Positions 21,880 through 33,199 are shown, counted from the first letter of the stretch. The stretch: 33,987 bases of DNA from Welwitschia mirabilis (GCA_051453625.1 JBOZIK010000001.1:241183433-241217419); one strand, 5' to 3'. Numbers and translations are program-made. Notes: generated by a model not told the origin, from the sequence alone.

Positions 21880-23060
21880 GTTTAAGATTACATTAAAAAG
21901 TTTTTCATATATTTTCAACCTTTGTTTATTAACATTTTAAATCTCCTTAGTGCCTAAGTTGGAAATATCAATAGAGCCATTAAAATGTACTTTCTTTATA
22001 AGATAATAATCTAACCATTTATAGATTAACTTCTTGTGTAAAATATGTACTCTAGTATTATATAAAAGAATAAGTTAACTAGGTTCAAACTTCTTATAAA
22101 GTAACTTTTTATCATGTGTAGACTTAGCTTAGGCTTTGTGAATGAGTAGATGATGTATGATACAAGTATATTTTTCATCTAAGTGATTAAGTGGATCTAA
22201 TTTATTTTTAATATTTTCATAAAGGTCTACATGATTAAGTTAATAGGAAGAATGATAAGAGTTATAACACACATCAACTAGTAAACCATGGACTTTTCTG
22301 TATACAAATTCATAAGGTAAAAAACCAAAAGAATTATGCTAAGTAGTATAGTAAGTCCAAAGAAGATCATTAAGATTAAAAGCCCAAGATTTCTTGTTAA
22401 TTAAAACAAGTTCTTAAAGCATTTTTTTTATTTTCTTATTTACAATTTTAGTTTAACTATTAGTTTGTGGATAATAAGCACAAGCTACTTTATGTTCAAT
22501 TCTAATTGATAAAAAAGGTTTTCTAAAATGTTTATTAATAAAATGAGGTTTTTATTCACTAATGATAATTCTAGAAAAACTAAAATATTAAAAAATATAA
22601 GTCCTAACAAAAGCATAAATAGTTTGAGCATCATTCATGAAAGTAGAAAGAGCTTCAACCCATTTAGTAACATAATCAACAACCACTAAAATGTAGTTTC
22701 TATTATTAGAAGGTGATTTAATAAGGCCTCTAAAATTAATTTCCTAATAATCAAAGGTTCACATTTAAGAATAGATTTAAGAAGTATATCATAAAAATGA
22801 ATAAGGCTACCATATTGTTGATAAGAATCACACATTCTAGTAAAATCAAAAGAGTCTTAAAAAAGACTAGATCAATGAAAACAAGAGTGAAGAATTTTTA
22901 TTGTTATTTTATATCTACTAAAATAACCTCTACAAATTCTACCATTACAAAGATTAAATGTATTTAACTTTTCCCATTTAGGCACATATTTTCTCATGAT
23001 TTTGTCTTTGCATCTATAGTAAAGATGTCACTCTATCCATTCATAATCATCAATTTTATA
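21880..23060 (-). pseudogene. Integrase region
   Basis: The N-terminal zinc-finger stretch (about 23030-22790) reads IMRKYVPKWEKLNTFNLCNG, then CRGYFSRYKITIKILHSCF and MCDSYQQYG. The alignment is clear but finger histidines are missing. The core reads NYILVVVDYVTKWVEAL (about 22705-22655). By alignment the first catalytic Asp has become Asn (EINFRG) and the second site reads Glu followed by a stop. The C-terminal DNA-binding part (about 22110-21890) includes LIYKWLDYYLIKKVHFNGSI and NVNKQRLKIY, matching the GPY/F-type tail of gypsy integrases. Confidence 0.82.
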
Positions 23061-23249
23061 AAGAAAATATTTTCTTTAATTATGAGTCCAATATTATAGT
23101 GTTTTCATGGTAATAAGATAATTAACTATGTTAGCATACTAAGGAGGCAAATGAGTAGAAGACATGATAAAAAGTTATTCATCTAGAAAATGATCATCAA
23201 TCATAAGATCATCAAGAGAAGAAAAAAAGACGTGACAAATGATCTTCTA

Positions 23250-23620
23250 GACTATTATATTTTTTTTACTTTATGAATGATGGTATGATTAAATTCTTAT
23301 ATGAGAAAGATCCATCTAATGAGTCTAGCACTAGAATCTTTCTTGTTCATGAGGTATCTAATAATTACATGATCAGTATTAACATTCATACAAAAGCCTA
23401 AAAATAGTGTCTAAGCATATTAAGGCAAAAGGTTATGGTTAATATTTCTTTATTAGTAGTAGTATAATTCAATTGAGATTTAGATAAAGTTTTAAGAAAT
23501 AACTTTAAAATCATTTTCATACCTTTATCTAAGAATCCCACCCATGAAAATATTACTAGCATCACACATTAACTTAAAATATTTATTTTAATTGGGTCTC
23601 GTGATAATAGGTGCAGCATA
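23250..23620 (-). pseudogene. RNase H domain
   Basis: The minus strand reads KLMCDASNIFMGGIL (about 23580-23537), QLNYTTTNKEILTITFCLNM (about 23472-23413) and NTDHVIIRYLMNKKDSSARL (about 23380-23320) then IRWIF. These are the three core blocks of the gypsy RNase H with Asp, Glu and Asp apparently kept. Frames change between blocks. Confidence 0.82.
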
Positions 23621-23699
23621 GATTTTGTCTTTAAGTGTTTTAAAAGTAAGCTAGTAATATTTATTTCCTTCAAATTTAGCTTTTTTTAATAAACAATTG

Positions 23700-24430
23700 A
23701 AGAAGTTTATAAATTTTAGCATAATCCTAAATAAAATGATGGTAAAACCTATAATGACTAAGTTGTTTTACATTTGTTGGAGTTAGGTCTTTAATGATAC
23801 TTAATTTTTCAGGGTCCATCCTAATTCCTTTACTATAAATTTGGTTACTTAAGACAATTTCATTATCAACTAAAAATAAAATTTTCTCTAAATTCAAATG
23901 TAGGCCACTTTTAATGCATATTTCAAGGACTTTCTCTAACCTTTCTAAGATTTGTTCAAAGTTTTTACCATAGATTAATAAGTCATCCATAGAAATTGTA
24001 ATTGAATCCTTTAACATATTAGAAAAGATACCCATCATTACATGTTGAAAGATATTGGGGGTATTACAAAGTTCAAGAGGCATGCACCTAAAGGTAAATG
24101 TTCCAAAAGCTTAAGTAAAAGCTGTTTTAGCTTGATTCTCATTAGTGATATAAACTTTGTTGTAATCACTATACCTATTAAAAAAGTAATAAGAGGTATG
24201 TCCTTGGATTCTATCAAGTATCTGGTCAAGAAAAGGTAAAGGATAATGGTATTTATTTGTTACTTCATTTAGCTTTTTAAAATCAATACACATTCTCCAC
24301 TTTCCATCTTTCTTACGTACTACTATTAAAAGGATAACCCACTCACTATCAGATATAACATAAATAATTTTAGCATTTATTAGTTTAATGATTTCATCTT
24401 TTATAACTTATTTAAGGGTTGGATTTNNNN
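23700..24430 (-). pseudogene. Reverse transcriptase domain
   Basis: Reads in order KDEIIKLINAKIIYVISDSE and VVRKKDGKWRMC (24400-24294), then CIDFKKLNEVTNKYHYPLPF (24290-24230), YYFFNRYSDYNKV, AFGTF after one stop, MPLELCNTPNIFQHVM (24083-24036) and SITISMDDLLIYG (about 24000-23960). The motif-C Asp pair is kept within SMDD. The motif-A Asp reads Asn (FFNRYS), consistent with GAT to AAT. Lack of a long insertion between the KKDG and CID blocks helps place the lineage. About 120 codons (24083-23727) are open, the best-preserved stretch of the element. Confidence 0.9.
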
Positions 24431-25076
24431 NNNNNNNNNNNNNNNNNNTAGGTTTTGCATTAACTTTAAGGTAGATTTTATGTTATATAATGAAAGTAGG
24501 AATGACTATTAAATCTTTATGAGTTCAAGAAAATGCATTAACCTTAGTATTTAAAAGTGAGATTAAAATTGATTCTTATTGAGCAAAAACATCCTCGTTT
24601 ATTATTAATGGTTTCTTTTAATCATTACACAAAAAGATATATTTTAGTCTACTAGGTAAATGTTTCAGATTTTTAGTTTATATTAAATTTTTATCAGAAT
24701 TGACTGTTATCTCAGACTATCATCTAGAAAACTATGGTTAATGACCTCCCTTAAAATATAAAATCTCAGTTATTTTTAGATGTTGGACTTATTTACATAT
24801 TTTAGTTTCAGTTTCTTTACTGTCTTGATCAAAATAGTAGTATCTAAATACTTATAGTTAAATTCATTATTATCAAAAGCCTTCAAGTTTTCTACTTCAA
24901 GTGGATAATCAAAAAAGATAGGATGATAAAGAATTAACCATCTCCCTTTAAGTGGAATATGCTGGAAAAATAGTGTTGGCTTAATTTCTCTTTTATTATT
25001 CAACTCATCACTTAGGTTTTTTTTTACAGCATCAAAAACTCTTATAGTAAACTTTTTATTTCCTTAGTATCATTTA

Positions 25077-25445
25077 TCATTCTAGTTCTTGTATCAATAA
25101 TATAATGGTTGTTACACAAAATGCTCTATCTAAAAGTAGTGGATAACCTCCATTATGCTTAACTTTAATCACAAACACATCTATTGGATTAAATTCTTCT
25201 TTAATTTGTATCACCAAATCTTTCATTATTCCTAAAGATTTCTTCATTAATGTAATTGCTAATTCTAAGATACTATATGTAAGCTTAATTATACTTTTCA
25301 AACTAAGTTGTTGACAAATGTGTAAAGGTATAATATTAACAGTTAATCCTATATCGATTAAGGCTTTCTTTATTCTTTTATCTTCTTCTAGTGTAACACT
25401 AACTGTTTTTGCCCCTAGATCCTTAAATTTTGAACATTTTTGCAA
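25077..25445 (-). pseudogene. Retropepsin-like protease domain
   Basis: An open stretch of 122 codons. KFKDLGAKTVSVTLEEDKRI leads into KKALIDIGLTVNIIP, where DIG is the retropepsin active-site triad position (D-T/S/L-G in plant gypsy elements). It is followed by QQLSLKSIIKLTYSILELAI and, near the end, YPLLLDRAF, corresponding to the family's ILGRPF-type element. The fold order is right for an aspartic protease that dimerises to cleave Gag-Pol. Upstream context continues from gag. Confidence 0.82.
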
Positions 25446-26049
25446 AATTAAATTAGTTATAGATTGGGATAGAAAGACTTTACCATGTATATTTTGTTTT
25501 TATTTCCTTTTAATTAGGTCTTTCTATAACTTAGAATATTTAAGATTTTTTGCATGAGTTTCCAAAATGATAAATGTGTGCTCACATTTTAGATTAAGGT
25601 TTTAAGATGATCAACAAATATAGGATCGGTATTTAATTTAACAAGCCAAGGAGTAGTAGGTTTCTTATCTTTATCTTGAAAATATTTTTTCTTATTAAGC
25701 ATATCACTTAAAGCAGAAGGGAAAGTATGATTTTCTAAGATTTTAATATTTTTTCCTCATCATTCTTATCATTTTGAAAATTCAGATCCTTATGGGTAGG
25801 AGGTATTATTTCATTTCCACTTATATTCATAACCTTACAATCTTTTCATACTCCATTAGGATTTGGTAAAGGTTGTGCTAAAAGTAATCCTTGTGGTTTT
25901 TAATTTGTAAGCATAGTTTGTTGAAGAACATTAACAACATTTTCAATGTTTGAATTGTCTTCTCTTAATATTTTCTTAATTTATCAATAAAATTTCTAAG
26001 TAGATCATTTTTATTTTGATAATTTGATGTGCTTGCTTAATAATTTGAG

Positions 26050-27594
26050 TTACTTGGTTTGAAGTTTGAGTTTTTTATTTGAAAGTTAGTAGTATAAAAT
26101 CTATTTTTAAATGGTTGAAAATTTGGATGATTTTCTTGAAAGTTCTTATTTGAGTTCTCAAAAGATTAAAAATTAGGTTGTCCATTCATCATAGGTTGAA
26201 ATTGGTTTTGATTTTGGTTTTGGTTTTGGATTTTAAAGTTTGAAGACTTTTGATTAAATGCACACATCTCTTCATAAGTATTTTCTTTGTAAGTTGATAA
26301 TAAATGACATTCTTTAGTTATATGATACTTATTTTTACATAAATCATAAGTTGGAACTATACTCTTCTCAGTTACCACTTTTGCATCTAAAATCATTTTG
26401 ATGTACTTTTCTAAGGTTGTTGTAAAATTCTTAANNNNNNNNNNNNNNNNNNNNNNNNNNNNNNNNNNNNNNNNNNNNNNNNNNNNNNNNNNNNNNNNNN
26501 NNNNNNNNNNNNNNNNNNNNNNNNNNNNNNNNNNNNNNNNNNNNNNNNNNNNNNNNNNNNNNNNNNNNNNNNNNNNNNNNNNNNNNNNNNNNNNNNNNNN
26601 NNNNNNNNNNNNNNNNNNNNNNNNNNNNNNNNNNNNNNNNNNNNNNNNNNNNNNNNNNNNNNNNNNNNNNNNNNNNNNNNNNNNNNNNNNNNNNNNNNNN
26701 NNNNNNNNNNNNNNNNNNNNNNNNNNNNNNNNNNNNNNNNNTTACCACTTTTGCATCTAAAATCATTTTGATGTACTTTTCTAATGTTGTTGTAAAATTC
26801 TTAATAATATTTGTTAGTTCTTTTTCTATTTTTTCTTCCTCTTTTCCTGCTTCACTTGTTTAAGGTCTTTTATGATTTGGACTAAGGTAGGATTTTCTTT
26901 AGGTGTTGGTTTAGACCATGTTTAACTTACTTCTACTAGTTCTTCCAATAATTTCCATGCATTTTATAATGTAAAATTCATTAAATTTCTATCACATGAA
27001 AAATCTATAAATTATTTGTTTGGCTATTAAATCTACTATAGAAACAGTCTACTAATATATAGGATTATTATGTATTACGATGAAAAATATTTTATAAGTG
27101 ATGTCATAATATTCATTAGGTTGTTATTGAAAATTTATTATGTCTTTCTTTCTTTTTCTTTTTATAGTTTCACTCATAAATCATTTATAAATGCTTTTTA
27201 AACTTGTTTCCATGTTTTTAATCTTTTATGTAAAATATTTTTTTAACCATATTTTTGCTTTTTCTTTTAAAGTGATGGGGAACATAACCATACAAGTATG
27301 ATTACTAATTCATTTTTCACTTTTTTTAGAAGTAAGTACTATTTTTTTAATTTTAGCTATATGTTGGAGGGGATTTTCATCATTTTCTACATTAAAAATA
27401 AGATAAGAATTTTGATTTGTTAACTAGACATCATCATTAGGAGATAAGTTAAAAGAATTTTTTCTTTCATGATTTTTATATGTAACCAGTTCTTTAAGAG
27501 TGACATTTGCATTTGGATTTATGGAGGTAGTAGAGGTTCTGATCACGATAGGGAAATTAGATAAAGTAGCTCATTTCTTTTTTTGTGTAGACAT
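26050..27594 (-). pseudogene. gag: gag remnant (capsid and zinc knuckle)
   Basis: A plausible start ATG is at 27594 (MSTQKKK then a stop). The frame continues through an N-terminal segment and a capsid-type block (about 27290-27240: VMFPITLKEKAKIWLKK), matching the retrotransposon Gag family. Near 26345-26306 a single CCHC knuckle reads YDLCKNKYHITKECH, in which the first Cys position has become Tyr (TGT to TAT). It is followed by TYEEMCAFNQ and a Gln/Asn-rich tail with four QN pairs. Gag packages element RNA. Several in-frame stops occur, and the gap at 26435-26741 is flanked by duplicated sequence. Confidence 0.8.
26372..26804 (+). repeat. Duplicated flanks around a 307-N gap in gag
   Basis: 63 bases before the gap (26372-26434) recur after it (26742-26804) with one difference. 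Gap 26435-26741. Frames through the N run are artefacts. Confidence 0.9.
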
Positions 27595-28242
27595 TGCAAT
27601 AAAACTATTTTCTTTTAAACCTTTTCTTTGAAAAATTTTCTTTGAAAAAATTAGATTTAAAAATAATAAATATGGAAAAATATTCTTGCTCAATTCTTGA
27701 AATATTTTGTGTATCTTGGGTGTGTGTACTTGGCTTAGTTTATAGTCGATCAAACCTTTTAGATGTTTTCTTTAATTAATAGTTGCTCTCTTTGATATGT
27801 CATCTTTTTACTAGAGTTTATCATGTTTCAACATGCTTAGTTATGTTTTTGTAAACTTCATCTTTGTGGTCATTTAGACAATGTACCTAGATGACAGAAG
27901 AAATAAAAAAGCTAAAAATAAAAAACACAGGAAAATATAATCATGAAATAACATATAATAAAAACTAACAGTCATCTGCTCAGTCATTTGGACGATAGAG
28001 GGAATGATAAGAAAACCCTATTTTTTAAGAAAAATTAAAAATCCTAAGTTTTATATGTTATTATTATCACACATCGTCTAAACAACTAGGGATGACAAAG
28101 CATTATTTTATGCAAAATGAAAAATGGAAAAAGAAAAACCTATGTTTCTATTGTAAGAATACAATACTACTATATACAAATACCTAAACCAAAATCCAAA
28201 CTACTTATCTAAGCAATGAAAATCCTTGAACTATAAGTAATA
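27595..28242 (-). promoter_or_regulatory. 5' leader of the gypsy element
   Basis: Untranslated region between the primer-binding site and the gag ATG. It contains three copies of the dyad motif (27868-27900, 27971-28010, 28071-28100) within about 230 bases. Leaders of this kind carry RNA dimerisation and packaging signals. A role for the dyads is inference. Confidence 0.5.
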
Positions 28243-28261
28243 TTCCCTAGTAATGACACTA
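28243..28261 (-). other. Primer-binding site, decayed tRNA-Asp type
   Basis: Reading the minus strand, TAGTGTCATTACTAGGGAA starts three bases after the LTR end. It matches the plant tRNA-Asp primer site (TGGCGCCGTTGCCGGGG, the Athila/Tat type) with every mismatch a G-to-A or C-to-T transition. This fixes the LTR boundary and the element's orientation. Confidence 0.65.
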
Positions 28262-28264
28262 AGA

Positions 28265-29931
28265 TGTTGTGGTGCATATCTATGAAAATATTATATCCTC
28301 AAATAAATCCTTTCAAATCATCAAAAAATATATATTATATAACACAATACACTAATATAAATGGGAGTGACCCAACATGTCATAATTCCATTAAAGGAAT
28401 AGGTGAGAGAAAAGTGAATTTATTTCAAAAATGAAATTCTTATATAATCTCTAAGTAGAATAAAATAGCAATGCAAGGTAACAATACATATAAACAAACT
28501 ATGTAAATAAGATGCAAGTTCCAACATCTATTCGATTACCAAATTAACATATCATGGAGATCAACCCTGTATAACCTAGATCAATCAAGAAGATTCGTCA
28601 CTAGATCATGACCAACTTATGCTATCAAGTATATCAAATAAAATATGAAAACAATGCAAAGTTAATCTAAAAAATGAAATGCAATGCATCTAAATTAATA
28701 ATACTAACCTTAACAAAGGTTGTCATCATGATCTATATCACTGAAAAAGCTATCATAGAATTAGAAGCAACATAAACCATAAGAAAGATGTATAAAATAA
28801 AAAATATAAAAATAAAAATAGAGTTTTGATTAAAAGTGAACCAACATCTATGTTACAAAATAGTGACATCTCAATGAAGGATACATAGCCCAATACCAAG
28901 GAATACATCTCTCTGCAATAATAATAGATGGATCTCCTACCTTTTGATCTCTTATCATGAGAACTTTTGGTATCAAAGAAGATAAAAATGGAGTCTAGGA
29001 CAAAGGAATTATTTATTACAAAATAGATTCTAAAATTAGAAAATACAAATAGATGCATTAATAATCTAACAATTGAGCAAGAAGATACAAGTCATATGAT
29101 TAGAGTTTAGTGAAGTTTAATGAACCATTTATTTTAGGAGTTGTCTTACTTATCATTCGAACATTACTAAAGATGATGCCATATCATATGAGTTTCACAT
29201 TAGCTACCAGATTAATCTAATAAGAATCTTCCTTTGCTTAAGTGTTTCTCTTGTTTGTATGATTATCTGAATAATTAGGTGGATGATGAACTTTTATGAA
29301 GTATTTCTTGTATTACATTAGACTCTTTGATTATAGGACTATTACTTCAAATAAGAAGTATTGTAAATTACTTCAAATTCTATCAAGTGTAATGAAGATT
29401 GCATGTTTTTTTAACATTTGCCTTAGCTCTCCATTATCATTAAAACATAGAATAAACCTATTTAATGTCCTACAAAACTACTCAAAATACCCTATTAAAT
29501 ACATATAATATAATAGTACAACATAGCCCCCACTTAGTATTGTTTGTCCCTGACAAAACTTGGTAAACAACCATAATTGCAAGCCAAATTGATTAATAAT
29601 AAATCAACTAGAGAACTAATAAATAAGATCAAAAAGATTTTTAGGAATCTCAAAATTGAAGATAGGAAAATGAAAAATAAATAACTAAGCATTTTACTTG
29701 TGTAGTACAACTAGTCATACTATTATCCTAATGGTCATCTGGATGATGCAAGGGAGCAATAGGCTGAAAATTATTCTTAAAAAATAGAAGCTTATAAATC
29801 ATTTTTCAGAAAGATAGCATTAAATACATTGGTAATTAATAGCCCTCCACTCAAATGGATAGAAGATTAAAGATAATCATGTATGCATAAATAATTCTCA
29901 TCATGAAGTATCAAAAATGATATGTAATATA
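28265..29931 (-). repeat. 5' LTR of the gypsy element (outer end in gap)
   Basis: Begins TGTTGTGGTGCATATC on the plus strand beside the primer-binding site and aligns along its length with the left LTR. The last 130 bases or so expected from the other copy fall in or beyond the gap at 29932-30031. It is visibly diverged from the left LTR, with both substitutions and indels. Confidence 0.78.
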
Positions 29932-30031
29932 NNNNNNNNNNNNNNNNNNNNNNNNNNNNNNNNNNNNNNNNNNNNNNNNNNNNNNNNNNNNNNNNNNNNN
30001 NNNNNNNNNNNNNNNNNNNNNNNNNNNNNNN

Positions 30032-30947
30032 TCATGACCAACTTAAGCTATCAAGTATATCAAATAAAATATGAAAACAATGCAAAGTTAATCTAAAAAA
30101 ATGAAATGCAATGCATCTAAATTAATAATGTTAACCTTAACAAAGGTTGTCCTTATAATCTATATCACAAATAAAGCTAACATTAAATTAAAAGTAACAT
30201 AAACCATAAGGGATATGCACATAACAAAATATATAATAATGAAAATAGAGTCTTTAATAAAGTTGAACCAACATCCATGCTACAAAGTAGTAATACCTTA
30301 ATGAAGGATACATAACCAAACACCAAGGAAGATATTTCTTTATAACAACAAGGAATAGACTTCGTACCCTTTAATATCATAATTTCTACTGACAAAGAAG
30401 AAAAAGTCAGAGTCAAGAAAGAATGAGGTATTTATTACAACAATAGATTCTAAAAATAATAAACACTAACAAATGTGGTAAAATCCTAATAGCTATGCAA
30501 AACGTTGTAAAACACATGGTAAAAGTTTGGTAAAGTTTAGTAAAGCATTATTTTTAGTTATCATCCTACTAGTTATTTAGATGTCATAGGAGATAGTGCT
30601 ACATCATACAGGTTTTACATCAGCTGCTAGATTAGTCATGTAAGCATTCTTATCAACATAAGTACTTCTTTGATTCATACATTTGTCTGAACGATGAGAT
30701 GGATGATGGGCTTCATAAAGATATTTCTTGTGTCAAATTAACCTCTTTAATTACAATATTACTACATGAAATAGAAAGTAGTAATTTGCTCTAAATGTTA
30801 TCACATGTAATGAAGATTTAATGTTTTCATGGTATTCATTTTAGCTCTTCATTATCATCAAAACTCAACATAAACCTATTAGATATTTAGTAAAACTACT
30901 CAAAATACCCTACCAAATGCATATACTTTGGCAATGCAACATAGATA
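30032..30947 (-). repeat. Third LTR fragment
   Basis: Starts inside the LTR at the point equivalent to 28606 and runs to the equivalent of about 29520, then leaves the LTR sequence. The first 110 bases are almost identical to the 5' LTR. After that it resembles the 3' LTR (15949-17520) more closely, for instance sharing AAAACACATGGTAAAAGT, AAGCATTATTTTTAG and ACATCATACAGGTT. It is either a fragment of a related element or a chimeric contig. Confidence 0.75.
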
Positions 30948-31997
30948 TTTAAATTTAGAAATCTAAAATAATAATCTAAATAATCCTTTATAAATAGTAT
31001 TTAGTTACAAGAATTCATACATGCTTAAAAGAATGAGGCTAAGGATCTCAGAAGAAATAGTTATTGATGAATCAAGTCCTAGATGGATGAGGATCTTGAA
31101 TAGGATAATTGTTGTAAGATTAGATGGATAATCACTATGAGATTACTTAAAATGTACTCTATTGTAGTGGTTCTCTATGGTAAGAGAAACTCTTATGCTC
31201 TTATTATGCATTGAAACTTTCTAATATTATCTCTCCTCACAAATGTACTCTCTCCCTTTAAATTAGAGTTTTCTCTATTTTTAAAGCTCATGTTAGGGTT
31301 TTCATCCAAATACCTCTCAAAATTTGATTTGTAATCCCATAAGAGATATTAAGCTTAAAGGAGGAGAACCTAGATCCAAAGAGAATCTCAGGCCCCATAA
31401 GGATTTGAATGGAATAATAGTAATTTTTAGCTTTAGTTAGATTTAATAGGTTGGCAAGTGGTTTGCAATCACTACCGCATGACCTATGATATTACATTTA
31501 TTTAGGAACATGAAAGTTTGAGCCCACAATTTCCCCCTTTTTAGAGTTATTCTGATGTGCCATGAAGGATGCATATGAAGAAGAGAGATAAATATGTTAA
31601 TTTTATTTGATTGCCTAAATTCTAAGGATGTACATTTAAGTTAAAGATGTTATTATTGCTACTTATAGTATTACTAAGTTAAGGGCATGATTACTTAAAG
31701 TGAGCTATATATGGGATGTTTTATTGCTATTAAGACACCACTAAATAAACAATTCTATATTGTAATATTGTGTTAGTATTGAAGACATTGCCCTTATTTG
31801 TAATATGATATGAAAGTGAAGAAATACCACTAATAATGCAAAGAAGAAGATGCTTAAATGGAGTTTTAAGTTAGCATGAAGACTAGGATTGTGACATGAT
31901 GAGTAGAACTTTCATTAATAATATTTAAACAAAGGGATTGTAGAGAAGGAAGAATTTAGAAGAATGAAAATAATTAGGAAAAAGAAATATTAGAGGA
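30948..31997. other. Unassigned sequence
   Basis: No coding or RNA gene recognised. Pyrimidine-rich stretches near 31250-31320 and 31528-31545 are unlike their neighbours but match no element I know. Confidence 0.35.
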
Positions 31998-32305
31998 AAT
32001 AGGAAGAGTAAGATAGGGAAAAATGGAGGTAAAGGAGGTTGGGGGGGAGGGGGGGGGGGGGGGAAGGTACTAGATGAGGGGTTGGAAGGAAGGGAAAATA
32101 ACCTTATTTATANNNNNNNNNNNNNNNNNNNNNNNNNNNNNNNNNNNNNNNNNNNNNNNNNNNNNNNNNNNNNNNNNNNNNNNNNNNNNNNNNNNNNNNN
32201 NNNNNNNNNNNNAATAGGAAGAGTAAGATAGGGGAAAATGGGGGTAAAGGAGGTGGGGGGTATTAGATGAGGGGTTGGAAGGAAGGGGAAAGAAGCTTAT
32301 TTATA
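31998..32305 (+). repeat. Duplicated G-rich flanks around a 100-N gap
   Basis: About 90-115 bases before the gap (31998-32112) recur after it (32213-32305). The left copy holds a G tract (32041-32063: seven G, A, fifteen G) that is six G in the right copy. Gap 32113-32212. The purine-rich strand has several runs of four or more G. Confidence 0.88.
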
Positions 32306-33199
32306 CTTGTGGGGCATTAATTCACATTAGGAGGATGGAGGAAATATTAAAATAAAAATGAAATTAAAGGAGGAGAGAATTCAAGAGGAGGATAGGGGAA
32401 TTAGGAAAAATGTTAAAATAAATTAAAAGAGAAAAATTATTAATAACAAGATTTAAGAAACTAGATGTTGAGGAGCTCTTAAAGAAGTATCTCATTTAGG
32501 GATTTTACTTTGAATTCCTATTAAGATACTTGACATGAATAATGTATGATCTAATCTAATTAAGAGAAAATTTAAATGTATAAGGAGGCATATTTTAAAA
32601 AATGGTAAGCTTGCCAATGTTAAGGTCATGGTTTTGGAGGCATCTTGTTAGAAGTAGTAGAGATGTTAGATTAATAATAATAGATATGAGATGTGATAGT
32701 TGAGTGAAAAGAAAAATTCAAGAAGGTTAACTATGTGTAATCAAGTATTTATATCAACTTGGCTATTAGAAGTGAGATTTTAATATCATTTGATAGAAGA
32801 GAATGGAGGCCTTAAGCAGTATTACAATTCTAGTTTCAAAGAAAAGGAAAAAGGAAGTTTTACTAGTGGTAGTTCTTTGCATAATGTACTAGATCTAAAG
32901 GACATAAAAAATCTTTTTATGTTAGGATCTTAGATTGAACCCTGACATCTTCTTAAGAAGAGTGATAATGATCTTATTTGATGCTTTAACTTAGCTGTTT
33001 ACCTAGGAAAAATTGGAAGCAAAAAATAAGTGCTAGATTTTATATTATTGTTATAAATAAGAAACTTCTTAAGATTAAAAATAAAGGCTAGTAGTAGAAA
33101 CTATGTTTTAAGATGTGTTAAATGGAAAAGGGTGTTTAAAAGGATGAAACTAGAAATGACTTTTCTAGTGTTGAAATGAAGGGAAATAACTTTAAATCA
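32306..33199. other. Unassigned sequence
   Basis: Purine-biased on the plus strand, with no recognised coding or RNA gene. Confidence 0.35.

Larger units (their letters stand above)
21880..25445 (-). pseudogene. pol: pol polyprotein remnant (protease, RT, RNase H, integrase)
   Basis: One degenerate minus-strand reading in the gypsy order: protease (25445-25077), protease-RT linker (about 25003-24449, with RLKYIFLCND and later HKIYLKVNAKP), reverse transcriptase, RNase H and integrase. Much of the RT part stays in a single frame with only occasional stops, which suggests substitution decay more than indels. The 22-N gap at 24427-24448 interrupts the region just before RT. No functional polyprotein could be made. 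Confidence 0.88.
15343..30031 (-). mobile_element. Ty3/gypsy LTR retrotransposon, Athila/Tat-like, degenerate
   Basis: A complete but dead element on the minus strand. From its 5' end: LTR (28265 into the gap at 29932-30031), primer-binding site (28243-28261), leader, gag, protease, reverse transcriptase, RNase H, integrase, spacer, env-position frame, polypurine tract and 3' LTR (18080-15343). The domain order with integrase last in pol is that of Ty3/gypsy elements. The tRNA-Asp-like primer site and the extra frame after integrase point to the Athila/Tat branch. The LTRs differ at many positions, so the insertion is old. Flanking target duplications could not be matched because the right end lies in N. 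Confidence 0.85.

Noticed and set aside
24042-24239. Plus-strand 65-codon frame
   Set aside because: Antisense shadow of the reverse transcriptase.
28753-29058. Hydrophobic 101-codon minus frame (with a related one at 30183-30416)
   Set aside because: Both fall in aligned LTR copies. Hydrophobicity follows from T-rich sequence, and the third LTR copy does not preserve the frame.
31165-31180. TTGTAGTGG near 31171 as a CACTA end
   Set aside because: Only about eight bases match, without the TTTC part, and there are no subterminal repeats nearby.
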